From assembly GCA_026261815.1 (NCBI GenBank), contig JAMPIT010000493.1, positions 6,899,501-6,963,500 of the forward strand: a stretch of DNA of 64,000 nucleotides. The letters run 5' to 3'. The translations under genes were made by a program, and so were the position numbers. The notes under the pieces were generated by a model that saw only the letters and a program-made list of their open reading frames with translations, made no database searches and had not been told where the DNA came from. Each line of letters starts with the position of its first letter. Within the stretch, counting starts at the first letter, position 1. Below are positions 1-14,300 of the stretch, piece after piece. Source of the DNA: Monarcha castaneiventris obscurior (Eukaryota > Chordata > Aves > Passeriformes > Monarchidae).

Positions 1-1009
1 ACTTGTCTTTCTCCTATAATTTCTTGGATGATTTCCAAACATAAGAGAGGCATGAACACAGCCTGAACTGAAAATCTGAAAAAATTGGGTTCCTTTCTTA
101 AATCAGGCTGGAAAGAACAGCTGAAGACAGCAAGGAGGAACTGACCAAATACTGCAAACAACGTTGTCCATCAGAGCTGGTGACGCTTGCACCAACAAAT
201 TCTGGCTTTTCACTAGTGTTTGGGTCTCTTCACTTGTTTTATAAATAGTGTTTAAGGTCTTTCATCCTGATTTTATTCACATGAATGGCAGTGTTTAATG
301 TCCTTAAATCAGCTGCTAAGGCATTATGAGAGTAAATCATTAAAATTTTTTCGTCAAGATCAGTGAGTGGAAAAGAATGGCGTGAAGAGGTTTCCGGATG
401 TGCTCTCTGTCAGTTTTGTAATTCAAAGGAAGCTAATAAATAACACAATTATTTGTTTGGAGGCCCTTGGAAACACAACATAAGACCACCATCAGCCCAG
501 GCCCTGGACATAGGAGGAGGGGAAGGAGACAGAATCTTTGCTGCTCAAGCCTGCCTTAAAAGCCAGAATGGCAGAATGCACTGCCCAGGGTCACTCAGCA
601 AGTCAGCAGCAAATGCAGGAATAAAATCCAGAATTCCAGCTCCATACACCACTCTGCAGACCCCAACAAGCAGAAACAGAACTCCTTTCCCTCTGTGTAA
701 TTAATCTACTCAGCAATTCAGAGAGTAATTAAAGTGCAAGGAAAAACAAATGTCAAGAGAAGAGACAAATTCTACTGTGGCTCAGGCTATTTACTTGACT
801 CAGGAGAAGGTGCTTTCCTGAATGAATTTATAATAGGGTCAGGAGGTGTTTTGTGCCTTCCCTTTCCTTCCCTTTGCCTTTTATCTGTCTGTCCATCTCT
901 CTGATAAGGTGTTAAAGGCATGCTCAGTATAACAGAAAGGTTGTGAGTGGAAAAGAAACAGGTGAAAATTAACTTCTCCCTTTATTTTAAAGTGCATGAA
1001 TTGAGTATT

Positions 1010-1062
1010 AAAAAAAAAACAAAAAAAAAAAACCAAAAAAAAAAACCCAAAAAAACCCCCAA
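1010..1062 (+). repeat. A-rich low-complexity tract
   Basis: Runs of 10-12 A are interrupted by C, CC, CCC and CCCCC in order of increasing length. It is an unstable homopolymer-type tract inside non-coding DNA. Confidence 0.9.
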
Positions 1063-3559
1063 CTTGGCCACAAGTAAGTTACATAACTTAAGCCAGTCTA
1101 AAATTATGTGCCAGCAATTTACATGAGTTTTATGTAACTGTTTATACTGCTGTTTATTTAAAAATTACTACTTATCTTGGCGACCGCAGCAACACATCGT
1201 GCATTTGCTAGCTCTGGAATACAGGGCACCTTCATTAAAACACATAGTCACCAATATATTAAACACACAAAAAGGCCCTGCTCTGACATAACATGAAGTG
1301 TCAGATGGAAAGCCGCAACAGCAAAGACATTCAGCGTTCACAACAAAGCAGCCCTTTGGGGTGTTCAGAACAGGACTGGAACATGCTCCATCCTTAATTC
1401 ACCCAACAGCTTTCAGGTCCTTTACAGCACAGTTGGTGCAGTCTACAAGACCAGCTCCTGTTCCTGGGCTCTTATAAAGGACCCTCTTCATCCTCAGCTT
1501 TCTATACTTGAGCGTGTTTATAATTCAGCATTTACGTGCTGAGGTGAGGCAGCCTTTTGTTCTTTCTTAAAGTCCCAAGGACTTTAGTGTGACACAAATT
1601 GTTGGTAATTTCTGTCTGCTCTCTCCCAGCACTCTCTCTCACAAAGGAGGCAAAGATTTAGCTAAATCTTCATGATGGGTTGCTCATGCACAAATTATAT
1701 AATTTTTAGGCCCAGATTCATCACCAGGGAATGACCATGGGTGAGTAGCTTTGTATTGGTACCAGCAAAAGCTGCAGATATCCCACAAAGACAGGCAGTG
1801 GGAGCAACACCAGCCTAATACATGCATTTTGCCCCTTGTTTGGGGCCTGTTGACTGAACAAGGTGCTCTACCTCTCCTTACTTCACTTTCACTCTTATAA
1901 AATAGGAAAACTGGTATCCACATCCTCTTAGGAGGTTTCTAACCCAATGAATCAGTATAGCAGAATATTATGTATTATTTTCAGATGACCATTACAGTAG
2001 AGAGCTGAAATCTGGAAATGCAGAGCAGGAGATACAACCCTAAGTGATAAATTATTTCCGTTGGTTTGCATTTCTTTAAAGCTGTATCATGTCACCTTCT
2101 TCTCACTTGAGTAGGTAAAATCACGGGAGAAAAAAAGTTTGTTAAAATTGTAAGTAAGCAAGAAAATTCCAAAACTTGTTATGAGTTTCTTTATGACAGA
2201 TATACTTTGAAACGAGGGGAAAAAGAAGGCACTATTCCAACACAGCTGTTGAAAAAATATTTATTTTTCAGTTATGGAAATTTTTATTGAAACTGGGGGA
2301 TGGGTTTTTTTCCAAAAGTGAGGTTTTTAAATAAATATATTTGAAAATTAAGTTTTGAGTAACTTTGGATACACCATCTTGTTAGGTAAATATCCTTTAA
2401 AAGGGGGATTCTCAACCATGATAACCATAACCTGTTCCACAGGCTAATATCATCAATATGTGTTTTCAATTCCATGGGGCTCAGCCACCGCCGGCTAAGC
2501 TAAAAAAAAGCAAAATGCTGGCATTGCTGGCTGCATAAGGAGAAGCACAGCTGAGCCTCAGCGTGGCAGCCAGAGAAGGATGGTGTGGTGGGGGGAGCAG
2601 GGGGCACCCAGGGGTGCACCCTCAGCACCTCATGACAGGCGAGCACTCTGTCACTCTCCCAAGGCAGTTGCTGTCCCTCAAGGGGCTGGGACATCCCAGT
2701 GTCACCCAGGACACAGGGGTTCACTGACATGAGCTGGGGCAGCAGTTTGCCCTGGAAGATCAGAGCGAAGCCCTGTGATTTACTGTCACAAAACCCCACA
2801 GACTTCCCTGCTGCTCCTGAGATGGCTTTGAGGGCCATGTCAGCCTGTTCTCCCCTCAGAAACTCACTGTCTCTCTCTGAACTCAGCAGTCTTTAATTCT
2901 TTCTGAGAACAAGCTGCCATGCTGTTGCAAAATCACACCACCAGTATTGTGGTGTTCCTACTGGTCACCTACTGGTCATTAAGGCATTAACTCCTCTTCA
3001 GACAGTGTGCCAGCATCTCTAAATATTGGGAGCGCTCCCCTAAATGCCAAATGCAAGTGGAAGGGGATCCACATCAAGGACAGGGCTGCAATGTTTATTT
3101 GTGTAAGCTACCCAAATTTAAATATGCCTCTCAAAGTACCAGTTTATGTCTGGGCAGCCTCCAGTCCATAGAACAGTTAAAAATTTGGGAAGCCCAAAAG
3201 CAGCTTATAGCTACTTCTCTCGCCCTTGGCTTTTGCTCTGTGCTGTCTGAAGTGAGACCCAACCACTGCCCCTCTCTTGGAGCAGGACACTCAGGCACGC
3301 CTGGGGATTCCAACTAAGGCAGGATTTGCTGGCAGAATCTGTCCTGAGGGACACTTTCTTGCTTGACATGAATCCTTGAAAAGAAAAATGGTGTCTGAAA
3401 TGACTGCAAGCCTGTCAACAACGTGTTCAGCAGTTTTAACAGGGTTTTTCCTGGTTTCTCCTTCTGGAAAACAGAAAACACATCTAAGTCTGCCACACAT
3501 GTACAGTGTCTGCGGTGATTTAATACAAGTGGAGCTAGAAACCTTGAAAATCATGGTTT

Positions 3560-3690
3560 ACAATGGACACTGACAGGCCATCAAGTTCAATGTTACTTTT
3601 AAGTATTCCCGTAATTAAACTGTCAACAAAACCCCACAATACGGTACTGCAACAGTCTACATTTTCCTACTAATGTGCAGAGATAGCTTC
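3560..3690 (-). mobile_element. Possible degraded CR1 LINE fragment
   Basis: The segment with AGGCCATCAAGTTCAATG and, after a gap, CTGTCAAC resembles antisense CR1 3'-end sequence. It is very diverged, so the boundaries are guesses and chance similarity is possible. Confidence 0.25.
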
Positions 3691-5266
3691 CACTAAAGGT
3701 GGCAGTAATTAGGTATTTAAAACCCATGGAAAATTAGAAAAATACACAGTGAAAAAATTCAACAAGAATATAAAAAAACAATCTTCTTTTCATTGCAGCA
3801 AACACAAAAATGTTGCAGAACATGCTGTACATTCACAAAATGCAATCACAGAAAAGGAGTGATTAGGGGAGAAGAGAAAAATGAGTTATGGTATTGATCC
3901 TTGGCTGTTTTAGAAAAATATGTTGGCAGTTAAATGTTGTATATGCTGAACAAGAAATTCTCTGAAGCTGTTTCTTTTAATGTGAAAATACCAGTATGAC
4001 ACTGCCAGAAGATGAATATTCCACATGATGGAATGAGAATACCTATATCCTCTGATCTCTTCTAAATTATCAACTCCAATACTAATGAATATACAAATAA
4101 AGTGTCTAAAAACTATTCCGTGAATGGTTTTTAGGAAATAAAGGTAAGCTTTATATTGAATTATTTGGTGTAAATCCAGGAAATTAATGAGACTGCCCAA
4201 TTTCTACTGTAGAATAATTCAAGAGATTAAATTCACTGTGGTTTTATAGGTTTTCCTGGAAGTTTGAATCTGAAGGTACAAGGCACTAAATCCCAGAGGT
4301 AGGACTCCAGGATTAACCAGGATGGCACCCTCCATTAATAATTTAAGAAAAAAGGCTGTTTCCTACCTGCAGCCATCCATTTCTCACTTGCATATATTCC
4401 TTTTTTTTAAAATAATCCAGTAGTTTTTCATGGTCTGCTCAATTATATTTTACGTGCACAATAATTTTTGCAAGTACTGAGGAAGAGTATGGACAGCAGG
4501 ACTGCTGATTCCATAACCCCAGAGCTCAGCAGGAATGCGAGTGACAGGAGCACTTTGGTGAAGGTGCCTATGTCAATTTGGCCTGAAGGAAAGATGGGAG
4601 GGGTCTGTCAGCCCAGCAGCACTTAAATCCCTCCAAAAGTGGACATGGCTTAGCAGGTCCTGGTGGAGCTCTGTAATTGCAGTGACCACAGCAGCAGCAG
4701 ACCTGGCCAGGAGAACCAGAACCCCCTGAAACCAACCATGAAGCTCCAGTGAGTGTCTGATCCAAAGATAATATTTCTATCCAAATTAGCCAAGAGTAGG
4801 TGATGAAAGTTTTGTGGGCCTGAGGAGCCAAAAGGACTCTGCCCATGCCCACCTATGCAGATGCAATGCAAGCCACTGCTTTTTGTTGGTTAGGATGTAT
4901 AAACTGCCAAATGGCATTAACAGGTCCAATTCCTTCACCTTCTCTTTTCCACTACTTCTCTTTCTTTAAAAGGGAATTGTTTAAATGAGGGCAATGGTGA
5001 CTCAAAGTTATTTGTATTGCAGTCTATTTGTATTGCATTCTTTCCTGAAAAGCTTTTGAACAATATTTTGGTTTTGTCTCCCATACACTGAGATATAATT
5101 TAATTACTGTGTATTTGCTAAACATTACTGTTAAACATGACTTTTATTATCCACATGGACTGGTAAACTGCTAGGAGAAAAGTTAACCTGTGAGTGATTC
5201 GAGTCCTTTGACTTCTTTGCTTGGACTGGTACCTGACTTGATTTTCTCATGCTATTTGTTCTCTAG

Positions 5267-5364
5267 TGGAATGGAGCTCTTCAGAAGACTTTTCTCCTTT
5301 GGCTGGTGAAATAATTATGGATAATCTTCATTCTCTGAGGTGCTCCATCACAGGTCTCGGGACG
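5267..5364 (+). CDS. ANKFN1: ANKFN1 coding exon a (fibronectin type III, middle)
   Basis: Acceptor ...TTCTCTAG, donor ACG|GTGAGT. The exon starts with two bases of a split codon and then reads EWSSSEDFSPLAGEII and on to SITGLGT, ending in phase 0. It is one of the internal segments of the fibronectin type III domain. Too short for a long open frame, it was found by splice signals and family similarity. Confidence 0.88.
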
Positions 5365-8300
5365 GTGAGTGCCAGAGGACTCATTTAGACCTTGATGGCC
5401 TAGTCCCCACAGTGATACAAAGACAAGAAAATTTGCATCACCGCCCCTTGGAAATCACTGCAGAACCTGTCTTGTAGCAACATGTTCCAGTGATTGAGCA
5501 TGATATGTCTGGTAGCCGTAATCCAAAAGTCACAAAGGAATAGACAGCATGAACCATTTTTTGAGTTACCATTCTCAGGGAAAATTGGGAAGGACTGGAG
5601 CAAAAGCTGCTGTTTTCTGGATCATGGGATAATCAGTGCAGATCAAAGGCTCTTGAGAAATCTAGACCTGACTCTGATGACCCATACATCAATTAACAAC
5701 TCTATCTCTTCTCCTTCTTCCAGGAATGTACATGCTGATATCAATCATTCTCATTTTTGTTTATATCTCTTATTTGTTTATATCTCTTTGTATATTTCTT
5801 TTACATCAAACAGAACTGGATCTCAAACCTTGTCCTTAAATCTTTGCAGTATGTTTCAATCTGTCATGGTGCATTTAAATTATTAAAGCTATTTAAGTTT
5901 CTCACTGAAAAAAATCTTTGTGAGGGACTGCTTTGCAGTTGTTACAGCCAAGATTTTGAATGCAGTGACAGTTTTGACTCCAGTTGTTTCCATTTGCAGG
6001 GCCAGAGGTATTATGTCCGTGTCTCAGCATACAACATGAGAGGATGGGGACCTCCACGCAAATCTACTCCTGAATATGCTTCTCCTTCAAGTAAGTTGGG
6101 TTTGTCTGCCCTCCCAGTGATGTTGGAGTTCATGATGTAATTGTCATGTCATCTAGGAGTGAAATAAATAATAAAACTCAACTCCTTCCAATGCCCCCCA
6201 AAAAAGCAAAATTACAATATATGTGTATTTATGTCTCAGCTGTTATTCTTCTCTAGTCCTTTGACAGAACATTGTTGTCTAGCCATTAATGCTTAAAAAA
6301 ATGAGAAATATTTTAATCTTCATTTCTCTTAGGAGAGTTCTGATGTATGGAACTTCATTTTTCAGTACGTGAATGGATCAAAACCTGATTCTGAGCTGCT
6401 AGAAGCAAAACACTTGCATGCATCTCATGTCATTTTATACTTTACCTTGTAGCATTACAGATCCCATTCACTGGGCCATTCTTATAGCATTCTGTACATA
6501 AAATACTCCAGTGTGGACACACATGGTGATAAGATGTAGCCTGTAAATGTTCCAGAAATGTCCAAAAGCCTTTCTTCCTTTTCCAACCTCTGACAGGTTT
6601 TTTCAGACTCCATTAGGGCTATGATTTGTCATTTGTAATTTTTAATCTATTATAATCACATTGTATTGTTAGGTGCTTTTCCAGACTTAGTGTTCCCTGC
6701 CAAACTGGCTCAGTGTATTACAGCTCCCCTTGTATTGATTAATGCAGTAAAGTAGGACTTTTATTTTTATTGCATTAACACTAGTTTTTATTAGGCTAAT
6801 GTAGCAATTTAATAACCTTGCATGCTAATGTGAGAAAATATAACAAGCTGTACCTACTCTCAGTAGTCATAATGGAGAGGGTTGGATAAATAAGGCTCTT
6901 GCATTACCATTGTCCCATTTTGCTTCAGTTTTGTTCTTGTGTTTTCTCCAGAACAATACCAGAACTAGGCTAAAGAAATATTCTGCTAGAGAACAAAAGT
7001 GGGCTATAATCATGAGAAAAAGATACTGTGGATAACTGAGTAACTTGGTGATGTGCAATTACCTTGACTATAGCCAGGTGTAACTACACAGGACTTGGCC
7101 TCACAAACCCAAAATTTACATCAGCTGGGGGAAAGATTCTTTCACAGTAGCTGCCCATTATTCAGCCAAATATCCTCAAAGAAGGAGCGCTCCTGGTAAG
7201 ACAGGTGATGTTTAAGACTGCAGCTTTCTATGATGTGAATTTTGCTTTGAGCATATCACATTCTCTTCTCTTTTTATAGCCCCCTGCTACTAACCTCCTG
7301 AAATCTGACATTATGTGCCAGTTCCAAAGTTTTGGGGTGTGAGGGAAATCTTCCTGCAGATTTCAGTGGGTCAACACAAAAGCTATGGAGAGAATTCTGT
7401 TCATTCCCCTTGTAGAGTGTCTCAGGGTGTTAGAGTACAGAAAGTTCTGGAATTGCTGGGTTTAGGGCCATGTGCTTAAGCTTTACAGTAAGACCAGCAG
7501 AGCCTAAATGCAAACCTTTTCATTAAATAATACTCACATTAGAGAGACAAGATGTTATTTACTATTGCAGTTAATGGGGGTAGAACTCCCTTATTCACAT
7601 GACTGCCTTCACCACTGGTTTTGAAAACTAGCAGATTTGTGCTTGGCAGGGAGGCAGCAAGCTGACATTACACCAGTGTTGTATAACAAAATATGCCCCT
7701 AAGCTAAAATTTAAATGGGAATACCTTAATGCTCAACAAAGTTGTCTGTAAGAGCAGCCAGAAGAATATGCAAGGGAAAGGAAAGCTTCAGGGCCTGATG
7801 CTGATCCAGTCCAATCCCAGAGCATCAAAGGCTGGTGACACCCTTAGAGATGTGTCTGTGTATGATGACAGTGAGCACTTGCCACTGTCCTCCTGTTCTC
7901 CCACACACAGCAGCAGCCTGGAAAGTGGTGGCCAACGTTGTGCAGCTGCTCTGTGAAATCCCAGCAGACAGAAACATTTCTAGATTTATTCATTAGCAGG
8001 TGAGTGATGGACAATGAGGGAAGCTGGTCTGGTTTCTGTGTCATTTTTAAGGTAGTCAGCAATCTGGAAGTTCAAAGTGTTTGGAAACCACTGGGATGGA
8101 GAAATCACGAGGTTGTTTGAAATTCTACCAGTCTGATAACACCAAATCACTTTGAGACTGGTGAGTTCGAGTTGGTCCCTCCTGGCTGCTCACAGGAGAT
8201 CTAAGGACATTTTCCCCACACAGAGCAGCAAATGCAGCTGGCCCTAATGTCTGCTTTAGAACAGAGCACACAGGACAGCCCCTCTGCAGCTGTCACACTG

Positions 8301-11300
8301 CCCACAGGCTATCAGGATACCAAATGTCTTCGCTTTCCAGCCTTTCATGCGGCTTACTCTGGCAGCAACACTAAATGTAAATAAACAGGTATTTATATCC
8401 CTGGCATAGTGAGCCCATTGGAAGGAATGCTTGACTCCAAACTTGCACTAGAAACTGGATCTGTATATTTAGTGTGTGAGCAAACTGCTGGTGGCTGTGA
8501 GTACATACACGGCCTCCGTGCCAGCAAGATGGGAGCATGTCTCCTGTGCAGACAGATCTCTTAATACCTTGATCCACCATTCCTTTGGGCCAGGAAACGG
8601 GTGCAATGCGCTTTTCTCATTATAATCAAAGTATGAAAATAGCCAAGTCTGGAATTAAAGAGCTCCTTTTTGATACACACAGTTTCTTCTTCCTATTTGT
8701 AATGAGTTTGTTTTTCTAAAATGAAGACTGAGATTGTCATTAGCAGCGAGTGAAAACAAAGTCTTTTGGAGGCTGAAGGTGTGTGGGACAGACACAACAG
8801 GTTTTTGCCTCAGGAGTGCAGTGCTGAGCAGTCCGTGGACTCCAGGGCAGGAAATGCCAGCGTTTGTTCAGGCCTCTGCTGGGAGCAGATCTCCAGAAGT
8901 GATTTTACTCCAAGCATATTTCTCTGGCTACAGGGCAAGCTCTAGGTGTAGGAAGATGTTCATTTTCTGCTTTGCAGAACTGCAGGCGAGTTGTGGAGCC
9001 TCCTGGCGTTGGAAGGAGTGGCAGAAGGAGCATTGAGTGATCTTGGTGAGGGGCTGAGTGTCGGGACAGGCTGAGAGCAGCCCTGACTGCAGCACCAGAG
9101 CCTACTCATGAAGAGAAATAGCCATTGTCAAGTCAGTCACTACACGAGCTTCTCAGAGCTGGTTGTGAGCTCTTTGTTAATAATCATTATGATTAATTAC
9201 CCAGTTGGCACAAGGCAAAGAAAACTCAATGTATAAGTAACAACAGACTTAAAAACTACTCCTGCCTGCCAAGATGTAAAACTCCTCTAGAGCCGAGAAG
9301 TACCAGAGGCAAGAAAATATTTTTAGACCCTCTCCTACACCTTTGTGTTTCATTTCTGTTTATTTCCTTTGTTCAATAGACTGGAAAGACTGCAGTGGAA
9401 GAGAGCCTCGGCACAGGGGACACACTGAGGCGCTGGAACGCCTCCTTCAGCAGGTTCGAGCAGCTCATCAGCACTATAATTGCAGAGGTAAGGATAAATA
9501 TCTATGTGGTAGGGCACCAGCTGAAGCCTCTGTGGCGCCTGTAATTTTAGCAGTTTTCTAACTAGGTCATACCTTCTCATTCATCAGGAAAAGAAAGATA
9601 TTAATATTGGCCCATATGGAATCACTTTAGCACACTATCTTGCTCTTAACCCTTGAAATTAGTTGGATGAAAGCATCTGAAAGCTACAATGTGCACAGAG
9701 ATAGGCACAGTCTTTCTCCCTCCATACCCTACACACCTATTGATTTGTTTTCCCCTTACAAATTAGTTTCACACAGGATTCCACTAAAATGTTTCAAGGA
9801 TTTATTTTTTTATTTTTCATATAAAGAAATACTTTAGACAGTTAACAACTAGTTTGGATCAAAAGAGGGGAATTGGCTGCCTCCAAATGGAAGACACTAA
9901 GTGGATGTCATGCCAATCCATAATGAAAAATACTTGCACAATGCAGTGGGAAGATAAGATTGCTACATTTCAAAACAGAATGGATCAAAACTGGGAGAGA
10001 GTTCGAATCTCAGCCAATCTTCATTCATGAGAAACAGACTGTGCCTTTAATAGCTCAAGAGCCAAGGCAACAGCTTGGCATTCTTTTTGGAGCATATATA
10101 AAAACTACTGTTCTATACGGGTTGTTGAAAAGTACTATTTATTTTCTTAAAATAAACTTCTAACTGGAATAATGCTTCATTGCAAAGGGACTTATTTTAA
10201 ACTGAAAAGTTAAACTAACTATCCTGAAGTTTTCATTTTTCTTCACCTAGTATGACTGCTATGTCAAGTTGCATCAATTGATTTAAAATCATAGAAATAC
10301 TTTGAGCTAAATGGCTGAAATGAAAAGATGCAGCCTTTGTTCTTTACGTGCATATTTGTCACCATCACAATGATCCACAGTGTGCTACAACCCACTGTAA
10401 CCATAGCAACTTAAACTATTCCTCTGGTGCTTGGAAAGGGAAAGGAGATACTGCAAGAAAATGTTGTTTCTCTAATTAAAATTCATGCAAGCATTATCAC
10501 TTGCAGGTGGTCTTGGTACTGAAAATACAGATGATGTATTCTATCTCTTACATGGCTTTTTTTGCTATTAAAGGAGGTTTTTTTCATGGTAGTTTTTCCT
10601 TTCTGGAGCTAGTGCCTATCTCAGGTCTTTCAGGCCACCTTCCCAGTCAACAGGCAGTAAGGGATGGAACATCTGAAAATATTCTTAGTATAAATTGTTT
10701 TACTGACATAGCAGTCCGGAACAGAAGTAGTTATAAACATCATGCAGAAAATCCCTCCTTTTGAGAATCTGACACCAGTGCCTAGTTCTTATAAAATTCC
10801 ACTTCTCCTGAAATTAACCCCAGTCTCAAAACTGAGCACAGACAACTCCATTGTTGATTTCCTGACACCTTTTCCTTGAATAATAAATAACAACAATACA
10901 GAAAATGTGTTTAGCTCAGAACATTTTCCTCTATGCCTGAAAGGCTGTGGGACCTCACATGGGGCAGTGGAGTCAGCTCGAGAAACACCCTTGCCTCCAA
11001 CCAAACAAAAATCTCATAACTGCTTGTAATGCTAGCATTACACAGTAGTATATTTTGGATAAATCAGGATGGCATCATCACAGGAGAACCTTTGGAACTT
11101 GCCTTAAATATATGATGATGTCAATCCCTTTTATTTCACTGATTTGTTAAGGAATCTAAACAAAGTGTGCAGGAAAAGTAAGAATTATGGCATCACTTTG
11201 GCTCAGAAATTTTATTCTGATATTTATCAACCTCAGTGGAATCTTAGGAGTTTGATCAAGGATCTGAGATAAGCTGCTGTATATGAAAACCCCAAATAAC

Positions 11301-14300
11301 AGCTTTCACTTCATGTAACACAGAGGCTTGATCTCTATTCTTAATTAATGTAAATTAGCATGATTGACTGACAGGATGGAAGTCAGCATGACCCTGCTGT
11401 TACACACAGACTGAGGACCTGCCCAGGCATTTTTCTGTTCTTTGCCATGATTCCCTTTACCACACTGGTTAATGCCAATCTTGTGATCTCTGTTTGCCCC
11501 ATTTGTTGTAGAGCTGTCAGTAAACAGCTGGACATTGTTTGAGGAAGATCCTTGAACCTGCCTACAACCACTGATGAGCTGTGAGAGCAGCATCAAGCTC
11601 TGCATGAATTAGAGCCCAGTGAGAACAGAGCTGGGATCAAACCTGGTGTCCAGGCACCTTGACTGTTCCCATAGTGATTCCTGGATGGGATGTCCCACTC
11701 ATGCTGCTCAGGCTGGCTCAAGCAGAGTGCAGGACGAGTGAAAGGAAGGTGGAAAAAACTGAGGGTAATCAATCTAAAAGGTCTGAGATTACCTGAACAA
11801 AGCAGGCAAAACTCTCAGAACCCAGAGGAGCTGGAGGAGCAAGGCTGTGCACTCCTGTGGGATCTGGGAGGGGACATTGCCCACATTCCAGGCAGATCCT
11901 TTGCCCAAGTCTGTTCATTCAGGCTCTGCCTTTTGCCCTGTGCTTTGCATTGCAGGGGCTGGAGAAAACAAGCTTACAAAAATACCAGGAAGAATACCCT
12001 GGAATGTACAGTGAGTTTAAGAGCTTTTGGAATTAGATCAGCTGTTGCTTTTGAACCTGCTCTGTGATACTATGAAATCTTCTCAGGAATTACTTAGGAA
12101 GCTTTGCTTTCATATGTTTAATCTTCTGGAAAACCCTGATGATTACAAATAACAGTCATCCATTTGTCTTCATAATACCATGCTACAGACTATCATAACT
12201 GAGTTACTACAATTGCATGTCCTGGCAACACTTCAAATATATATATTTTAAGTATTTTTTTTTCTTGTTGATCTTTCTTTCTAAAAAAATTCAGAGTGGA
12301 TTAAGTAACTGTGTGATGCTTCATTAAGAAATGAACCCAACTCTTCAGCAGAATTCTTACCAGATATTTTCCTTCTGAAATTCAGTTGAAATGTATTTTA
12401 CTAGACAAGTCAGAGGTGAAATAAAAATGTTCTCATTTTAATTTGATTCACCAGCAGAGCACATCATTTTAATCGCTTTTAGCAAAGAGAGGGATCACTG
12501 ATTCCACAGGGCATTTAAGATGTTTAGAGTATAATTCTTTGTGAGAATATACAAAAGTAGACTTGAGAACCAAGCTATAGACTGACAAGTTCAGGTTGAG
12601 AGTTTAAGAAGAGACCCCAGATGCACACGTGCTTGAGGGGGAAACTTGGTTCTTGTTCTTCCAAGAGGTTACTTTTAAGTATGGATTGTATTTATATAAA
12701 AAACTGCAAAGAAATATTTATACACCCTCTACCTTTGAAGAGAAAGGTCGACACCTTTCTATTTAATTGCCTATTTCATTCCAGGTTTGAATGATTCTAA
12801 TTTAAATCTAATCACTGGAAATTCTCCTATCTTGGCTGCTATGTGTTCACTCCCAGGCTTCTATTAAAAGAGCTCACAGCTCAGTTGCTGTATCATTGTT
12901 AATATAAACTCACTGTGTTGCTATTGGTGCTTTTCCATGAAGGTCACTCTATGTTATTTATTAGTTAATTAAGTAACAGACAAAGTTCCATTTCCTGCAG
13001 ATCAAAATTTTCCTCTAATCTCAGTTGCATGTTTTCTGGCTTCTAGACACACAATACTGTAAAACAAAAGCAAATAGCAATGTAGGGGAGTTCACAGTCT
13101 CCATCTAGTTTTACATTACTTCTTTTGCTGTTGGCTTCTGCAAAGCTGTGGACTAAACCCAAACCACTGAATAGACCAATGACATATATTTCACTTGTAA
13201 TGTGCCCTCTTATTTTAATGCTGCAGTCTCTGGGTGTTTTGTACAGAACTATGTTGCTTTGCCTTCAGTAATTTCCTCCTCCATTCCCTCTGTATAGATG
13301 GAGGGAATACAGAAGAAAATAATTAGAATGAAATTTATATTCCTAAATTGGTCTTAACCTTGGAAAAAGAAAACGGTAAGTCAGGAGTTTTCATGTAGCA
13401 TTTGGTTGACATTCCTACAATACACTGAAAAAGGTTCACAGTAAAATAGCAGTTATCTGAGGAGATACGGAGAGAAATACAAATGAATATTTTTAAAAGG
13501 AAAAGAAAGCAAAGGAGTAATCATGGATTTGGATGAGTCTGTTTAAGCTGAAGAGTGCACTGGAGAATATGCCATGGAGAACAAGTTTGCACAGGATAGA
13601 CAATGGATTTGATGATCTAATAAGTCTCATACATCTGAACTGTATGATTTCACCCCCAAAAGAACCTTGTTCTCTTTGTACTCACTGCTCCACAGAGCAG
13701 TAATTATTGCTAACAATGTGTCTGCTTGCTGGGGCTTTCAATGTGCCAATCATGGTGCAAATTTATTCAGCATTTAAAAATATGCCGACCACTTCCACAG
13801 ATGGGGTTTTGACAACAGCAAATTTAGATGTTCTTCAAATGTTCAAAATTAGAACTCCCTAGGGAGACACAGACAGGCACCTCCTATTCTGCACCAGAGG
13901 TAAGTGGGAAATACTCTGAGAGCACCTAAGCAGATGATCAGCAGCTTTCAGCAAGTGGCTCTTCATGAGTCATGTTTTTTTCCCACTGCAAAGGGTGTCC
14001 CTCAAAATGTTTTACACTTCAGTCTGGATGGGGATCCATGCTTCATCCAAACAGTCACATCCTGGGAAACTGAGATGCGCTTGCGCAGTTACATTTTTCA
14101 TTTTCTCTTTCTTTTCGTATCACAGCAAATATCTGAAGAATTAACTCTATTTTTCAAACTAAGTATTTCTGCTGTTTCTCTTACAACAGCATTAAACAGG
14201 ACAGACATTGCAAAAAAACAAAAAATAAACCCAAACAGTGTTAAGTGCCCATTGCTTTCAAATCCAGTTGTGGACAACAACTGCCAGTACATTATAAAGT

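Larger units (their letters stand above)
1..5266 (+). other. Non-coding, probably an ANKFN1 intron (upstream part of window)
   Basis: No exon was found here. The first recognisable ANKFN1 exon begins at 5,267 in the middle of the fibronectin type III domain and needs one base from a preceding exon, so that exon must lie outside the window or has been missed. I checked for a fibronectin start followed by a good donor and saw none. The stretch holds an A-rich tract at 1,010-1,062, a GC-richer patch at about 2,500-2,830, and a possible old CR1 fragment near 3,560-3,690. Reading frames in this stretch are short and resemble no known protein. Confidence 0.6.

Noticed and set aside
1060..1080. Donor-like CAAGTAAGT that might end the missing upstream ANKFN1 exon
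   Set aside because: The preceding bases are an A-rich low-complexity tract with no fibronectin coding sequence.
9985..10020. tRNA-like T-loop GAGTTCGAATCTCAGCC
   Set aside because: No matching A box, anticodon arm or acceptor stem could be built upstream.
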